Below, piece after piece: positions 24,754-32,390 of a stretch of 32,390 nt of DNA. The notes beneath the pieces are model-generated. The model did no database searches. It saw only the letters and a list, made by a program, of their open reading frames with translations, and was not told where the DNA came from. Origin of the DNA: Acidiplasma aeolicum. GTDB lineage: Archaea; Thermoplasmatota; Thermoplasmata; Thermoplasmatales; Thermoplasmataceae. Position 1 is the stretch's first letter. Every line of letters starts with the position of its first letter. The stretch spans positions 1 to 32,390 of the forward strand of contig NZ_LKBG01000264.1 of the NCBI RefSeq assembly GCF_001402945.1. Direction: 5' to 3'. The position numbers and the translations under genes are program-made.

Positions 24754-25308
24754 ATGAGTGAAATGGAGAAAATTACAATTGAAAATATAGTTGCATCAAC
24801 ATCACTTGCTGAACACCTTGACCTTAGCAAAATTGCCCTTGCCTTGGAGGGATCGGAATACGAGCCGGAACAGTTTCCTGGTTTGATTTATAGGCTTAAG
24901 GAACCAAAGACAGCGGTGCTTATTTTTAGAAGCGGAAAGGTAAACTGCACCGGTGCAAAAAATTTGGAAAATGTTAAAAAAACAATAGACATAATAATTG
25001 AAAAATTAAAAAAGGCCAGTATAGAGGTTTATGATAACCCTGATATTATAGTTCAGAATATTGTTGCTGTTTATGATCTTGAATCTGATCTAAACCTTAC
25101 AGATATAGCAATGTCTCTTGGCCTTGAAAATGTCGAATATGAGCCTGAACAGTTTCCGGGGCTTGTATACCGTGTTGAGGAACCAAAGGTTGTTCTGCTC
25201 CTTTTCGGATCCGGAAAGGTTGTATGCACCGGGGCCAAGGAGGAGAGTGAGATAGAACAGGCTGTTATAAAGGTCAAAAAAGAATTGCAGAAGGTTGGCC
25301 TTATCTAA
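24754..25308 (+). CDS. tbp: TATA-box-binding protein
   Basis: This general transcription factor recognises archaeal promoters. The 184 residues form two direct repeats of about 90, each with N-I-V-A, then EYEPEQFPGL(I/V)YR, EPK, a hydrophobic strand ending F(R/G)SGK, and V-x-CTGAK. These are the saddle-shaped TBP core repeats. Unlike some archaeal TBPs there is no long acidic tail. The repeated ten-residue EYEPEQFPGL is encoded with different synonymous codons in the two halves, as expected of an ancient duplication. The stop overlaps that of the convergent truD gene in CTAA at 25305-25308. Confidence 0.97.
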   Translation: MSEMEKITIENIVASTSLAEHLDLSKIALALEGSEYEPEQFPGLIYRLKEPKTAVLIFRSGKVNCTGAKNLENVKKTIDIIIEKLKKASIEVYDNPDIIVQNIVAVYDLESDLNLTDIAMSLGLENVEYEPEQFPGLVYRVEEPKVVLLLFGSGKVVCTGAKEESEIEQAVIKVKKELQKVGLI

Positions 25309-26555
25309 AAATCCTCATTTTTTAATATTTCCCTTAACAGTGAGGTTGCATATATCCCCCTGCCAAGGGAAAATTGCAGTTTATTTTTTCCTATTATTGA
25401 GAAATTTACAGGGAGTGCCGATGCTATTCTGAGATCTCCTGATGAGCTTAACTCAGGATAATCCTTTATTTTAAAATCATTAAATGAGATATTCTCTGAG
25501 CACATTATCTTTTTTTCTATTTCACCCTCAATACCGGATGATAATTTTGTGTTATAACCTATTACAGGAATTGCAGCCCTTATTTTATTTTCCTTTGAAA
25601 GAAGATTTAACTTTTCCTGATTGTATTTATCGGCCCTCATTATATTATTTTTATCAGGATTAAAATATTTATCAACAGGCATAAAATAATCCCCGTCAAT
25701 AATCTCATTTAACTTTTCTATGATTTTCATTCTCTCCGATAAAATCCTGTTGTATAAAAATGATTGATATGAATGTATAAAGAGCATTGCAAGATTTTTT
25801 GGCAGCACATTAAATGCACCTGCATATGTTTTATGCTCTTTAATATAACCAAGAATGGATCTTTCAAATGAAAGATATTTTGGAAAATTTTTTAATGCCT
25901 CATCAACATTTTGACTCTGAAAAAAGTCTATTCTATAATATTCCTTATCAAACTCAGGATCGTAAAGGTAAAGCTTTACAGCGTCCTCATACCTGCCCTG
26001 CAGGATCAGCCTGCCTATTCTGTGTGTGTTCATTCTAAATGAACCAAACCTTTGATACCCAAAGAAATTTGGAAATCCACCATTTTCAAAGATTTCCTTC
26101 ACTGTACTGTTTATATTTTCATTATTATCGTAATCTGATTTGATTTCTACAATAAACTCATTTCCGATCAGGTCTCCAAGCCTTATCATATGATTTGACC
26201 TAAATACTTCCATCACCTCGGCATCCTTAATATTTAAATTAAAATAATCAATAGTGTTTTTATTCTCAATATTAATACAGAAATACTGGGTTGTTATAGC
26301 AGTTTTATCCTTTGTTCCACCGTAAGTTATCCTTTTTTTACTTATATGCAGTAATTTTGAGAGAAATATTACAAATTTATTTGTATCCCAGTTCCTTAAT
26401 TTTACCTTTAAAATTGTATATTTCCCATTTATATCTTTCTGAATATCAGCAGGTATTTCATTTACAATAAAACTTTCAGGATTGAATTTTATTATACCGT
26501 TGATTTTAGGAGTGTGCGTTGAATAACCATGTATTCCTATATATGTTTCATTCAT
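25305..26555 (-). CDS. truD: tRNA pseudouridine synthase D (archaeal TruD)
   Basis: It makes pseudouridine in tRNA (position 13 in bacteria; also 35 in eukaryotic Pus7 relatives). The N-terminal motif NPESFIVNEIP is followed by the catalytic Asp in GGTKDKTA (D83). NFFGYQRFGSFRMNTHRIG is the family's central NxFGxQRFG signature, and AMLFIHSYQSFLYNRILSER follows. The long insertion domain between FDKEY and YFMPVD and the C-terminal DLRIASALPVNFSI match archaeal members. The length of 416 is normal for archaea. A TTAATATAT element near 26575-26583 gives a leaderless start at 26555. Confidence 0.93.
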   Translation of the reverse strand: MNETYIGIHGYSTHTPKINGIIKFNPESFIVNEIPADIQKDINGKYTILKVKLRNWDTNKFVIFLSKLLHISKKRITYGGTKDKTAITTQYFCINIENKNTIDYFNLNIKDAEVMEVFRSNHMIRLGDLIGNEFIVEIKSDYDNNENINSTVKEIFENGGFPNFFGYQRFGSFRMNTHRIGRLILQGRYEDAVKLYLYDPEFDKEYYRIDFFQSQNVDEALKNFPKYLSFERSILGYIKEHKTYAGAFNVLPKNLAMLFIHSYQSFLYNRILSERMKIIEKLNEIIDGDYFMPVDKYFNPDKNNIMRADKYNQEKLNLLSKENKIRAAIPVIGYNTKLSSGIEGEIEKKIMCSENISFNDFKIKDYPELSSSGDLRIASALPVNFSIIGKNKLQFSLGRGIYATSLLREILKNEDF

Positions 26556-26593
26556 GAATCAGAATATTTATTTCATATATTAACATAATAAGA

Positions 26594-26842
26594 TTATTTT
26601 ACAAAATAATAAATGTTCTCTATAATGCCGTTTGATTTCTTTTTTGTACCTATTTTACCTGACGTAACAAGTTTATTGATCATAAATTCTATTTTATTTT
26701 CCAGCAGAATCTGTGATCCTATACGGATATAATCTGCATTGGTGCCACCCACCATATCTGGTGTGCCAAGAAAGAATTCTATTATTTCCTCCTTTGTCAT
26801 TTCCCTACTGGACAGTGCCTTTGTTATATCTGATTCATCCAT
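26594..26842 (-). CDS. Small hypothetical protein, possible winged-helix fold
   Basis: An 82-residue soluble protein, no family recognised. The N-terminal helix (ESDITKALSSREMTKEEIIEFF) and the helix ILLENKIEFMINKLVTSGKIG, ending in a strand-turn-strand (KKKSNGIIENIYYFV), give the look of a small winged helix-turn-helix, where the wing would be the KKKSNG turn. This is a structural guess. It has its own probable TATA box (TTTATAAAAT at about 26862-26871, 24 bases upstream), so it is likely expressed. It lies between truD and guaB on the minus strand. Confidence 0.6.
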   Translation of the reverse strand: MDESDITKALSSREMTKEEIIEFFLGTPDMVGGTNADYIRIGSQILLENKIEFMINKLVTSGKIGTKKKSNGIIENIYYFVK

Positions 26843-26923
26843 GATTATAAATAAGAAATTATTTTATAAATATTTTGAGTAAATAGTGGCCAATTTCCAT
26901 GGCCAATTCGCTTTATTTCAGGC

Positions 26924-28378
26924 CTAGTAATTGAAATTCTGATAGTTTGGCGGCTCCGAAACTATTCTTATATCGTGGGGATGGCTTTCCTTTAGACCAT
27001 TATTTGTTATCCTGATAAACACAGAATTTTTCCTTAATTCATCAAGGTTATGTGCACCAATATAACCCATGCCAGTTTTTATGCCCCCAACGAACTGGAA
27101 GAGATTTTCTGACACATGTCCCCTGTACGGGACTGATCCCTCAACACCCTCCGCTATAAATTCATTGTTTCCAAGCTTACCATACCTATCCGATTTCCCG
27201 GCCTTAATTGCACCTATTGATCCCATGCCCCTGTATGATTTGTATTTTCTTCCGTTTATTATCATTTCAACTCCGGGGCTTTCCTCTGTACCTGCCAAAA
27301 GTGATCCAAGCATAACAGTGGATGCACCTGCAGCAAGGGCCTTAACCATGTCACCAGAGTACCTTATTCCGCCATCGGCTATAACAGGAATGTCATGCTT
27401 TACAGCAACATCAGCAACACTGGAAATGGCTGTTAGCTGTGGGACACCAACACCTGCCACTATTCTGGTTGTGCATATTGAACCGGGGCCAATGCCAACC
27501 CTTAGACCATCAACGCCTGCAGATATAAGGTCCTCAGCAGCCTCTGCAGTGGCTATATTTCCAGCAATTATATCTATTGATAATTCCTTTCTAATTTTTT
27601 TTAATGATGATATTACATTGCAGTTATGTGCATGTGCAGTGTCAATAACAACAAAATCCGCCCCTGCCTTTTCCAGATTAATTGCGCGATCAATATCATA
27701 GGCGCCTATGGCCGCACCAACCATCAGCTGCCCGTTTGTATCCCTTGATGCATTGGGATATTTTTCCCTCGTTTTAATATCCTTTGCCGTGATAAGTCCC
27801 TTTAATTTACCAGCCTTATCAACAAGCGGAAGTTTTTCTATCCTGTTTTTATAAAGTATGTACTTTGCATCCTCTATTGATACGTTTTCATCTGCAGTTA
27901 TCACATTTTTTGTCATTATGTCCCTTATTTTACCTGAGGAATCCGAAAATTCAAGATCCCTTTTTGTTAAAATACCAACAAGCTTCCCACCAGAAACCAC
28001 AGGTAGGCCGGCAATATTTTTGGTAATCATTATGGTCCTTGCAACGTTTACTGGCGTTTCAGGATCAACAGATATAACGTTTCTTATAATTAGTGTTTCC
28101 TCCTTTTTCACCTTTTTAACCATCTCAATTTGCTCGTTTGTTGACATATTTCTGTGTATAACACCAACAGCACCATACCTTGCCATGGCTATTGCCATCT
28201 GATCCTCTGTAACAGTATCCATTGGTGAGCTTACAATTGGGACACCCAAACGTATATGCCGTGATAGTTTTGTTGAAACGTCCGCCTCCCTTGGTTCTAT
28301 TGGCGATTTAATGGGCTTTAATAATACATCATCAAATGTATATCCTTCTTTAATTTCTGAGAATTTTTGGCTAAACAT
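26924..28378 (-). CDS. guaB: Inosine-5'-monophosphate dehydrogenase with CBS pair
   Basis: It oxidises IMP to XMP with NAD+, the first committed step to GMP. The 484-residue chain has the TIM-barrel start YTFDDVLLKP (13-22), the PIVSSPMDTVTE segment, a two-CBS Bateman insert (about 93-205, with IMTKNVITADENVSIEDA), the GVDGLRVGIGPGS loop leading to the catalytic C302 in SICTTRIVAGVG, VIADGGIRYSGD, and the flap residues YRGMGSIGAI and EGVEGSVPYRG carrying the Arg/Tyr catalytic pair. All key residues are present. A clear TATA box sits 25 bases before the ATG. Confidence 0.97.
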   Translation of the reverse strand: MFSQKFSEIKEGYTFDDVLLKPIKSPIEPREADVSTKLSRHIRLGVPIVSSPMDTVTEDQMAIAMARYGAVGVIHRNMSTNEQIEMVKKVKKEETLIIRNVISVDPETPVNVARTIMITKNIAGLPVVSGGKLVGILTKRDLEFSDSSGKIRDIMTKNVITADENVSIEDAKYILYKNRIEKLPLVDKAGKLKGLITAKDIKTREKYPNASRDTNGQLMVGAAIGAYDIDRAINLEKAGADFVVIDTAHAHNCNVISSLKKIRKELSIDIIAGNIATAEAAEDLISAGVDGLRVGIGPGSICTTRIVAGVGVPQLTAISSVADVAVKHDIPVIADGGIRYSGDMVKALAAGASTVMLGSLLAGTEESPGVEMIINGRKYKSYRGMGSIGAIKAGKSDRYGKLGNNEFIAEGVEGSVPYRGHVSENLFQFVGGIKTGMGYIGAHNLDELRKNSVFIRITNNGLKESHPHDIRIVSEPPNYQNFNY

Positions 28379-28398
28379 TGTGAAGTAAGATTTAAACA

Positions 28399-28407
28399 GT
28401 ATATAAG
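28399..28407 (-). promoter_or_regulatory. TATA box of guaB
   Basis: CTTATATAC on the minus strand is centred 25 bases before the ATG at 28378, giving a leaderless message. Confidence 0.55.
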
Positions 28408-28517
28408 ATTATTGATTAACAGTCAAATTTATATTTAAAAAACCTGATAATATATAATAAATTGAATTTATGAATTATAACCGATTAACATTTAAGTAAG
28501 TATGTATTAATCCATTA

Positions 28518-29924
28518 ATGGAATTATTTAATGACAAGGCCAGGATACTTGAATATTTTCAAAAGCACGGAATTCTGGTAACAAAGGAGGCAATGGACAT
28601 TATACTTGAAAGAAGCATGGGCGATCTTATACCAAGCATGATCAGTGATGAGGTTATTCAGAGCGGGTATCTTACTGAAAATGATGTCCTTAAACTAATA
28701 AGCACACCAAAAAGGGAAAAAATGGATTTCGAAGTTTATATTCCAGATATTAAATCACACAGTTCGGTTGAGGATTTTAGAAAAATGTTTGTTGATCGCT
28801 ATGAGAGAATTAGAAAAATGATAATACAATCAAGTGAAATGCGTGGTACATACAAAATCAGCACTGCAAAAAAGACATATGGCAAGGTAAAGATTGTTGG
28901 AATGGTAAGCGAGGTAAGCACCACCAAAAATGGCCATAAGAAACTATTGCTTGAGGATCTTGATGATAATATAAACGTATTCCTGCTGAAAAATAAGGGA
29001 TTAAATAATGAGTTAATAATAGAGGATGAGGTAATAGGGGTAATTGGATCTGTTTCAAATTCCGGAAGGGAAACTGTATTATTTGCAGATGAAATTATAA
29101 GGCCTGACATACCGTACAAAATGATTGATGAACAGAAAAAACCCCCTGTGTATGTGGCATCCATTTCTGATATACATGTTGGGAGCAAAACATTCAGGGA
29201 AAATGATTTTAAAAAAATGATCGCATGGATAAAAAAATCCATGGATGAGGCGGAATCGTTAAAGTACCTTATACTTAGCGGTGATGTTGTTGATGGCATA
29301 GGTGTTTATCCTGGCCAGGAAAATGATCTTGACGTTCTTAATCCTCTTGAACAGTATGAAAAACTGGCAGAATATATAGACGAAGTGCCTGAGGATGTAA
29401 ATGTGTTTATCATGCCTGGAAATCACGATGTTGTGAGGCTTGCCGAGCCACAGCCGATTTTTTCAAAGAAAATAAGCAGTTTTTTTAAGAGTAATACTGT
29501 TATGCTTCCAAATCCATATAATTTAAGGCTCGAGGGAAAAAACGTGCTTGTATACCATGGAATGTCTTTAAATGATATGATAGAACTTGTGCCAGGGGCA
29601 AGCTATGCAAGCGTGGGATCTGCTCTGGAAGAACTCCTAAAAAGAAGGCATCTGGCACCGCGTTATGGTGGAAAAACACCAATAATTCCATCTGAAAGGG
29701 ACTACCATGTAATAGATGAGGTACCCGATATTTTTATAACGGGTCATATCCATTCATATTCACAGGGCAATTACCGTGGTGTAAGATATATAAATGCGTC
29801 CACATGGCAGTCCCAAACAGAATATCAGAAGATGATGAATTTTTCACCAAATCCTGCAATAATGACACTTTTTGACCTTAATTCAAATACAACAATAGTA
29901 AAGGACTTTAAATCGGAAGATTAG
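28518..29924 (+). CDS. polB: DNA polymerase D (family D) small subunit DP1, 3'-5' exonuclease
   Basis: DP1 is the proofreading subunit of the euryarchaeal replicative polymerase D. The chain has an N-terminal helical region (about 1-65), an OB-fold (about 115-195: GKVKIVGMVSEVST to FADEIIRPDIP) and a Mre11-like phosphodiesterase domain (about 210-468). The metal motifs are SDIHVG (D218, H220), SGDVVDG (D256), GNHD (301-304), YHGMS and GHIHS (409-413). It is shorter than many DP1 proteins, which carry longer linkers. DP2 is not in the window. The promoter is less clear than others: the best element, near 28489-28498, is CATTTAAGTA. Confidence 0.94.
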   Translation: MELFNDKARILEYFQKHGILVTKEAMDIILERSMGDLIPSMISDEVIQSGYLTENDVLKLISTPKREKMDFEVYIPDIKSHSSVEDFRKMFVDRYERIRKMIIQSSEMRGTYKISTAKKTYGKVKIVGMVSEVSTTKNGHKKLLLEDLDDNINVFLLKNKGLNNELIIEDEVIGVIGSVSNSGRETVLFADEIIRPDIPYKMIDEQKKPPVYVASISDIHVGSKTFRENDFKKMIAWIKKSMDEAESLKYLILSGDVVDGIGVYPGQENDLDVLNPLEQYEKLAEYIDEVPEDVNVFIMPGNHDVVRLAEPQPIFSKKISSFFKSNTVMLPNPYNLRLEGKNVLVYHGMSLNDMIELVPGASYASVGSALEELLKRRHLAPRYGGKTPIIPSERDYHVIDEVPDIFITGHIHSYSQGNYRGVRYINASTWQSQTEYQKMMNFSPNPAIMTLFDLNSNTTIVKDFKSED

Positions 29925-29963
29925 TTCTCTATTTTCATAGATATAATAAATACCATAATTATT

Positions 29964-30305
29964 TTACAATGTCCTTTTGATTATCTCATCTATTTCATTT
30001 TTAAACGTATTAAGGAAATCGTTGATGGCCTCGTCCTTAATATTTTTGGGAGCACTTAAAATGCCTATTTTTGCTGTTATTTTTGCCATTTTTGCCATTG
30101 AATCGTATTGTTTAATTCTGGCCTCCATGAATTCTTCCAGAACATCCTCGATCTGCCTTTTTAAATCTTCATCTTCATTTATTTTTTTTCTAATATATTC
30201 CTTGATTAAATCCTTAAATACATCACGCACCGCCTCTATATACATTTCTTCGGATGGTGCCGTTTCCAGAATGCTTTTTATGTAATTATCTATATCATTT
30301 TTCAT
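29964..30305 (-). CDS. Small helical protein of unknown function
   Basis: A 113-residue, highly charged, mostly helical protein with Lys/Glu-rich heptad-like stretches (KDLIKEYIRKKINEDEDLK and IEDVLEEFMEARIKQY) that could form coiled coils. There is no membrane segment, Cys or recognised motif. A minus-strand AAAATTATTTAC element near 30325-30337 is placed about 26 bases before the ATG, so it is probably expressed alone. It converges on DP1 with a 39-base gap. Confidence 0.6.
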   Translation of the reverse strand: MKNDIDNYIKSILETAPSEEMYIEAVRDVFKDLIKEYIRKKINEDEDLKRQIEDVLEEFMEARIKQYDSMAKMAKITAKIGILSAPKNIKDEAINDFLNTFKNEIDEIIKRTL

Positions 30306-30448
30306 AATTAGTTAATCCATACAGGTAAATAATTTTAACCATAGCCTTTGAAATAAAATTTATAGGATTAAAACGTAAGATGGTGAGATTAGATTAATAG
30401 TTATCAGAATTGATTGCATTATGGCTTTGCTAATTAGATGTGGGAAAA

Positions 30449-30456
30449 TTTAAATA
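30449..30456 (+). promoter_or_regulatory. TATA box of the secreted/membrane-anchored protein gene
   Basis: TTTAAATA is centred 26 bases before ATG 30479. The remaining upstream intergenic sequence (30306-30448) shows no RNA gene or ORF I can support. Confidence 0.6.
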
Positions 30457-30478
30457 AAATCTTTATCATATTGAATTT

Positions 30479-31030
30479 ATGAATAAAAAGATAGTGTCTA
30501 TAGGGCTAATTATTCTTGTTATAGGTGCGGCCCTATTCATTGTTGGATCATATGAATCAGGCTTAAATGTTCAAAAATATACACACACTGAAGTTAGTCT
30601 TTATAAAAAAGGAGAATATATTACAGAAAATATGACATTAAAAAGTGGCTATGAAATATTAATTGAGGGGGGCCCATCAAATGCAGGTCTTATTAATTCA
30701 AAAAATCTGAGCCAGGTCAATTCAACCAATCTAGTGAAATATGAATATGGATCAAAGTATTATGAGGCGGTTGGATCGGACAAGGTTTTTGGTAATATGC
30801 CTGCAGGCACATACACCTATGTTATGTTCAATTCCACAAAGCCTTCTTTAAAGTATGAATATGCACCGGTATCTGCCATAGAGGGGTATGGGGTTATGGT
30901 TATAATAGGCCTTATAACAGGTTTAGCCGGTTTTATAATATTAATAGTAGGTGTAATAAAAAAACCAAAAAGACCACAGAAGGACATATACGATATAGAT
31001 AATCTTGATGATCTAAATAACATAAAGTAA
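30479..31030 (+). CDS. Membrane-anchored extracytoplasmic protein of unknown function
   Basis: A 183-residue protein with an N-terminal hydrophobic helix (about 5-24, uncleaved signal anchor), an outward domain of about 105 residues, a second membrane helix (about 135-158: GVMVIIGLITGLAGFIILIV) and a cytoplasmic tail that is first basic (KKPKRPQ) and then acidic (DIYDIDNLDDLNN). The outer domain contains four Asn-x-Ser/Thr sequons (in ENMTL, KNLSQ, VNSTN and FNSTK), consistent with N-glycosylation at the cell surface. No family is recognised. The final stop lies 5 bases from the stop of the convergent MFS gene. Confidence 0.65.
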   Translation: MNKKIVSIGLIILVIGAALFIVGSYESGLNVQKYTHTEVSLYKKGEYITENMTLKSGYEILIEGGPSNAGLINSKNLSQVNSTNLVKYEYGSKYYEAVGSDKVFGNMPAGTYTYVMFNSTKPSLKYEYAPVSAIEGYGVMVIIGLITGLAGFIILIVGVIKKPKRPQKDIYDIDNLDDLNNIK

Positions 31031-31035
31031 TAAAT

Positions 31036-32145
31036 TTAATGTTTTATAATATTTTTTGATAATATTATGTTTTTCCAGAATTTAGAACCCGTTTCAAATT
31101 TTGTAAAAATTATTGTTGCAATACCAAATAAGATTACTGTTGCTATAATATTAATGTATTCAATTCCGATTGGAAGTATGACAGGAAGCAGAAAGCCACT
31201 TACGGCCGCAAAATTCATGCTTGGACCTATTTTTTTAGGCTCAACATTCAGGTTCCGGCTTATTATGGGAAGCAGTGATATCATACCAAGGCCAAAGACA
31301 GTAAATATTACAGCAAGTACAATATCGTCTGTAAGGAAGAAGATAATTCCACTTAATGATACTATAACAACTGAGGCATAAAATATCTTATATATTGATA
31401 TCCTGTTAATTAAATATGGAAGTATTATATATGCAGGAACTGCAAAAGAATATGCAATTATTGACTCATATAGGGATGCCGAACCAAGAAATGATGGAAC
31501 AACTTCAAGTATATATGCTGGAGTGAAGCCAAGAATGAATAAAATAAAGATTTTAAATGAAAAATCAAACTGAAACTTCTTAACAAGTGGGGATATAACA
31601 TTATGTTTTTTAGAAAATATTATGGCGGGTACAAAGACAATTCCTATTAGGGAAACCAGAGACCATGATTTCAAAAACATAAAGAATACGGCAGCGATAA
31701 GCCATCCTATGGCCCATCCACCCATGGTTAATCCTATGATTATTCTGTTTTTTGTAATGGATGAAACCTCTATTGCTGCAGATGTCGCAGTTCCATAAAA
31801 TATTCCTATTAAAAACCTGCTTATGAACATCTCCGGAAAGGTTTTTTCATATGAAATTAAAAAGGATATTATGGACATCACACTTATTGAGAAAAGGGCC
31901 AGCCTCGGCACACCCATGCGGGCTAGTGGTGCATAGATAAATGGTGTAAACATTCTTCCAATAAAGGGTATGCCAAGTAAAATAAATGCCTCAAGATATG
32001 TAAAATGCAAGAGATCAACAATATTATCTATAAAAAATGCAAAGTCCATTAAAAAGAATGTTGCCACTGAATATGAAAAAACTGGTAATATTTTATTGAA
32101 ATTAAATGTTACAATGTTGATGTTTTTTTTATATAATCCAATCAT
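31036..32145 (-). CDS. MFS transporter, short form
   Basis: A 369-residue integral membrane protein with about 11-12 hydrophobic helices. MFS features include the loop 2-3 region GRMFTPFIYAPLARMGVPRL, the helix-4 FISRFLIGIFYGTATSAAIEV (Arg before a Gly-rich helix), and the second-half counterpart GLGMISLLPIISRNL. It has no long central loop and is shorter than the first transporter in this window. The substrate is unknown. Its start at 32145 is supported by a TATA element about 26 bases upstream, which is itself inside an imperfect inverted repeat (32159-32182). Confidence 0.8.
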   Translation of the reverse strand: MIGLYKKNINIVTFNFNKILPVFSYSVATFFLMDFAFFIDNIVDLLHFTYLEAFILLGIPFIGRMFTPFIYAPLARMGVPRLALFSISVMSIISFLISYEKTFPEMFISRFLIGIFYGTATSAAIEVSSITKNRIIIGLTMGGWAIGWLIAAVFFMFLKSWSLVSLIGIVFVPAIIFSKKHNVISPLVKKFQFDFSFKIFILFILGFTPAYILEVVPSFLGSASLYESIIAYSFAVPAYIILPYLINRISIYKIFYASVVIVSLSGIIFFLTDDIVLAVIFTVFGLGMISLLPIISRNLNVEPKKIGPSMNFAAVSGFLLPVILPIGIEYINIIATVILFGIATIIFTKFETGSKFWKNIILSKNIIKH

Positions 32146-32158
32146 GTTTTTACGAATT

Positions 32159-32182
32159 GCTTATGTATATTTATATGTAAGC
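32159..32182. promoter_or_regulatory. Imperfect inverted repeat over the MFS gene TATA box
   Basis: The left arm GCTTATGTATA and the right arm TATATGTAAGC (reverse complement GCTTACATATA) match at 9 of 11 positions around a TT centre. The block covers the expected TATA position (about 26 bases before ATG 32145), where a dimeric repressor would block TBP. Confidence 0.4.
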
Positions 32183-32390
32183 ATTTATATTATTATTTAT
32201 ATAGTAATTTGTTCTAATTAATATTAATTTTGTATCATAAACTTTAGTAGCATATAATGGTAGAGATAAAGCACTATATTAAATTATTGTGAATAAAACA
32301 TACAATGATGCCCTGAAATGAGTTCCCTAATAAAGTTATTGCTTTTCATATAACGTATCTTCCTTTTCTCCATATGCCGTTGATGGTGTT
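32183..32390. other. AT-rich right-edge region without a supportable gene
   Basis: No RNA gene or full ORF is visible. On the minus strand two frames run in from the window edge: one for 17 codons to a stop at 32336-32338 (reading TPSTAYGEKEDTLYEKQ), another to a stop at 32284-32286. Either could be the C-terminal end of a gene beyond the window, but the tails are too short to recognise. Confidence 0.3.

Noticed and set aside
27069-27701. A 210-codon open frame on the plus strand opposite guaB
   Set aside because: It mirrors the conserved guaB coding sequence, has no promoter or family match, and its Ser/Pro/Thr-rich translation is what antisense of this codon usage gives.
28799-29299. A 166-codon minus-strand frame inside DP1
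   Set aside because: It is antisense to the OB-fold and phosphodiesterase motifs of DP1, and the DP1 frame is intact and conserved.
32257-32292. A short plus-strand frame (ATG GTA GAG ...) near the right edge
   Set aside because: It runs only about a dozen codons before a TGA and has no family or coding signal.
1-32390. CRISPR arrays, insertion sequences, integrase or defence islands
   Set aside because: I looked for spaced direct repeats, terminal inverted repeats, and transposase or nuclease-type proteins and found none; the window is ordinary housekeeping chromosome.

Overview
This window is a dense, AT-rich archaeal chromosome segment. The informational genes are clearly archaeal: TBP, RNA polymerase subunit K, ABCE1, ribosomal protein S2, DNA polymerase D small subunit, tRNA-splicing endonuclease, archaeal-type TruD and the separate ATPase subunit of GMP synthase. 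The bacterial-looking 2-oxoacid dehydrogenase operon beside a PduO-type cobalamin adenosyltransferase, and the fused CoaD/NTPase, point to the Thermoplasmatales. The low GC and codon use (AGG/AGA for Arg, ATA for Ile) make Picrophilus my best guess; that rank is inference, not a database match. I see no tRNA, rRNA, CRISPR array, insertion sequence or prophage.

Layout. 1-2911: the 3' end of an ADP-forming acyl-CoA synthetase gene (plus), convergent with ABCE1 and a small conserved-looking protein (minus). 3077-5512: an MFS transporter and dihydropteroate synthase. 5566-11518: a tight six-gene plus-strand operon, lipA - E1alpha - E1beta - E2 - E3 - lipB, with a lipoyl enzyme at each end of a complete 2-oxoacid dehydrogenase complex. 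11564-17653: a minus-strand run of cobalamin adenosyltransferase, rpoK, metG, a DUF763 protein, the CoaD-NTPase fusion and an aminotransferase. 17743-19116: a GTPase-like protein and endA (plus). 19113-22729: rpsB, guaAb, a 3-helix membrane protein preceded by a 50-residue small ORF, hisS and a DUF1059 protein (minus). 22788-25308: a sugar-nucleotide epimerase, an HPP membrane protein, a MIP18-type Fe-S protein and tbp (plus). 25305-28378: truD, a small protein and guaB (minus). 28518-32145: DP1, two small unknown proteins and a second MFS transporter. The last 240 bases hold no gene I can identify.

How the genes fit together. The central operon supplies its own cofactor chemistry: LipB and LipA make lipoyl groups for E2, which works with E1 and E3 to turn 2-oxoacids into acyl-CoAs. 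The neighbouring adenosyltransferase could serve a B12-dependent step downstream of branched-chain acyl-CoAs, and the acyl-CoA synthetase at the left edge could recover ATP from such thioesters. GuaB and GuaAb are consecutive steps to GMP.

Expression signals are unusually readable. Many first genes have a TATA box centred about 24-27 bases before the start codon, which implies leaderless mRNAs. Genes inside operons carry GGTGAT- or GGAGGTG-type Shine-Dalgarno sites 3-7 bases before the ATG, often overlapping the previous stop codon. There is no obvious new defence or mobile system. The best leads are the self-sufficient lipoylation operon in an archaeon, an identical 27-base Walker A segment in both halves of ABCE1, an unannotated translationally coupled 50-residue ORF, a degenerate zinc knuckle in MetRS, and inverted repeats over transporter promoters.
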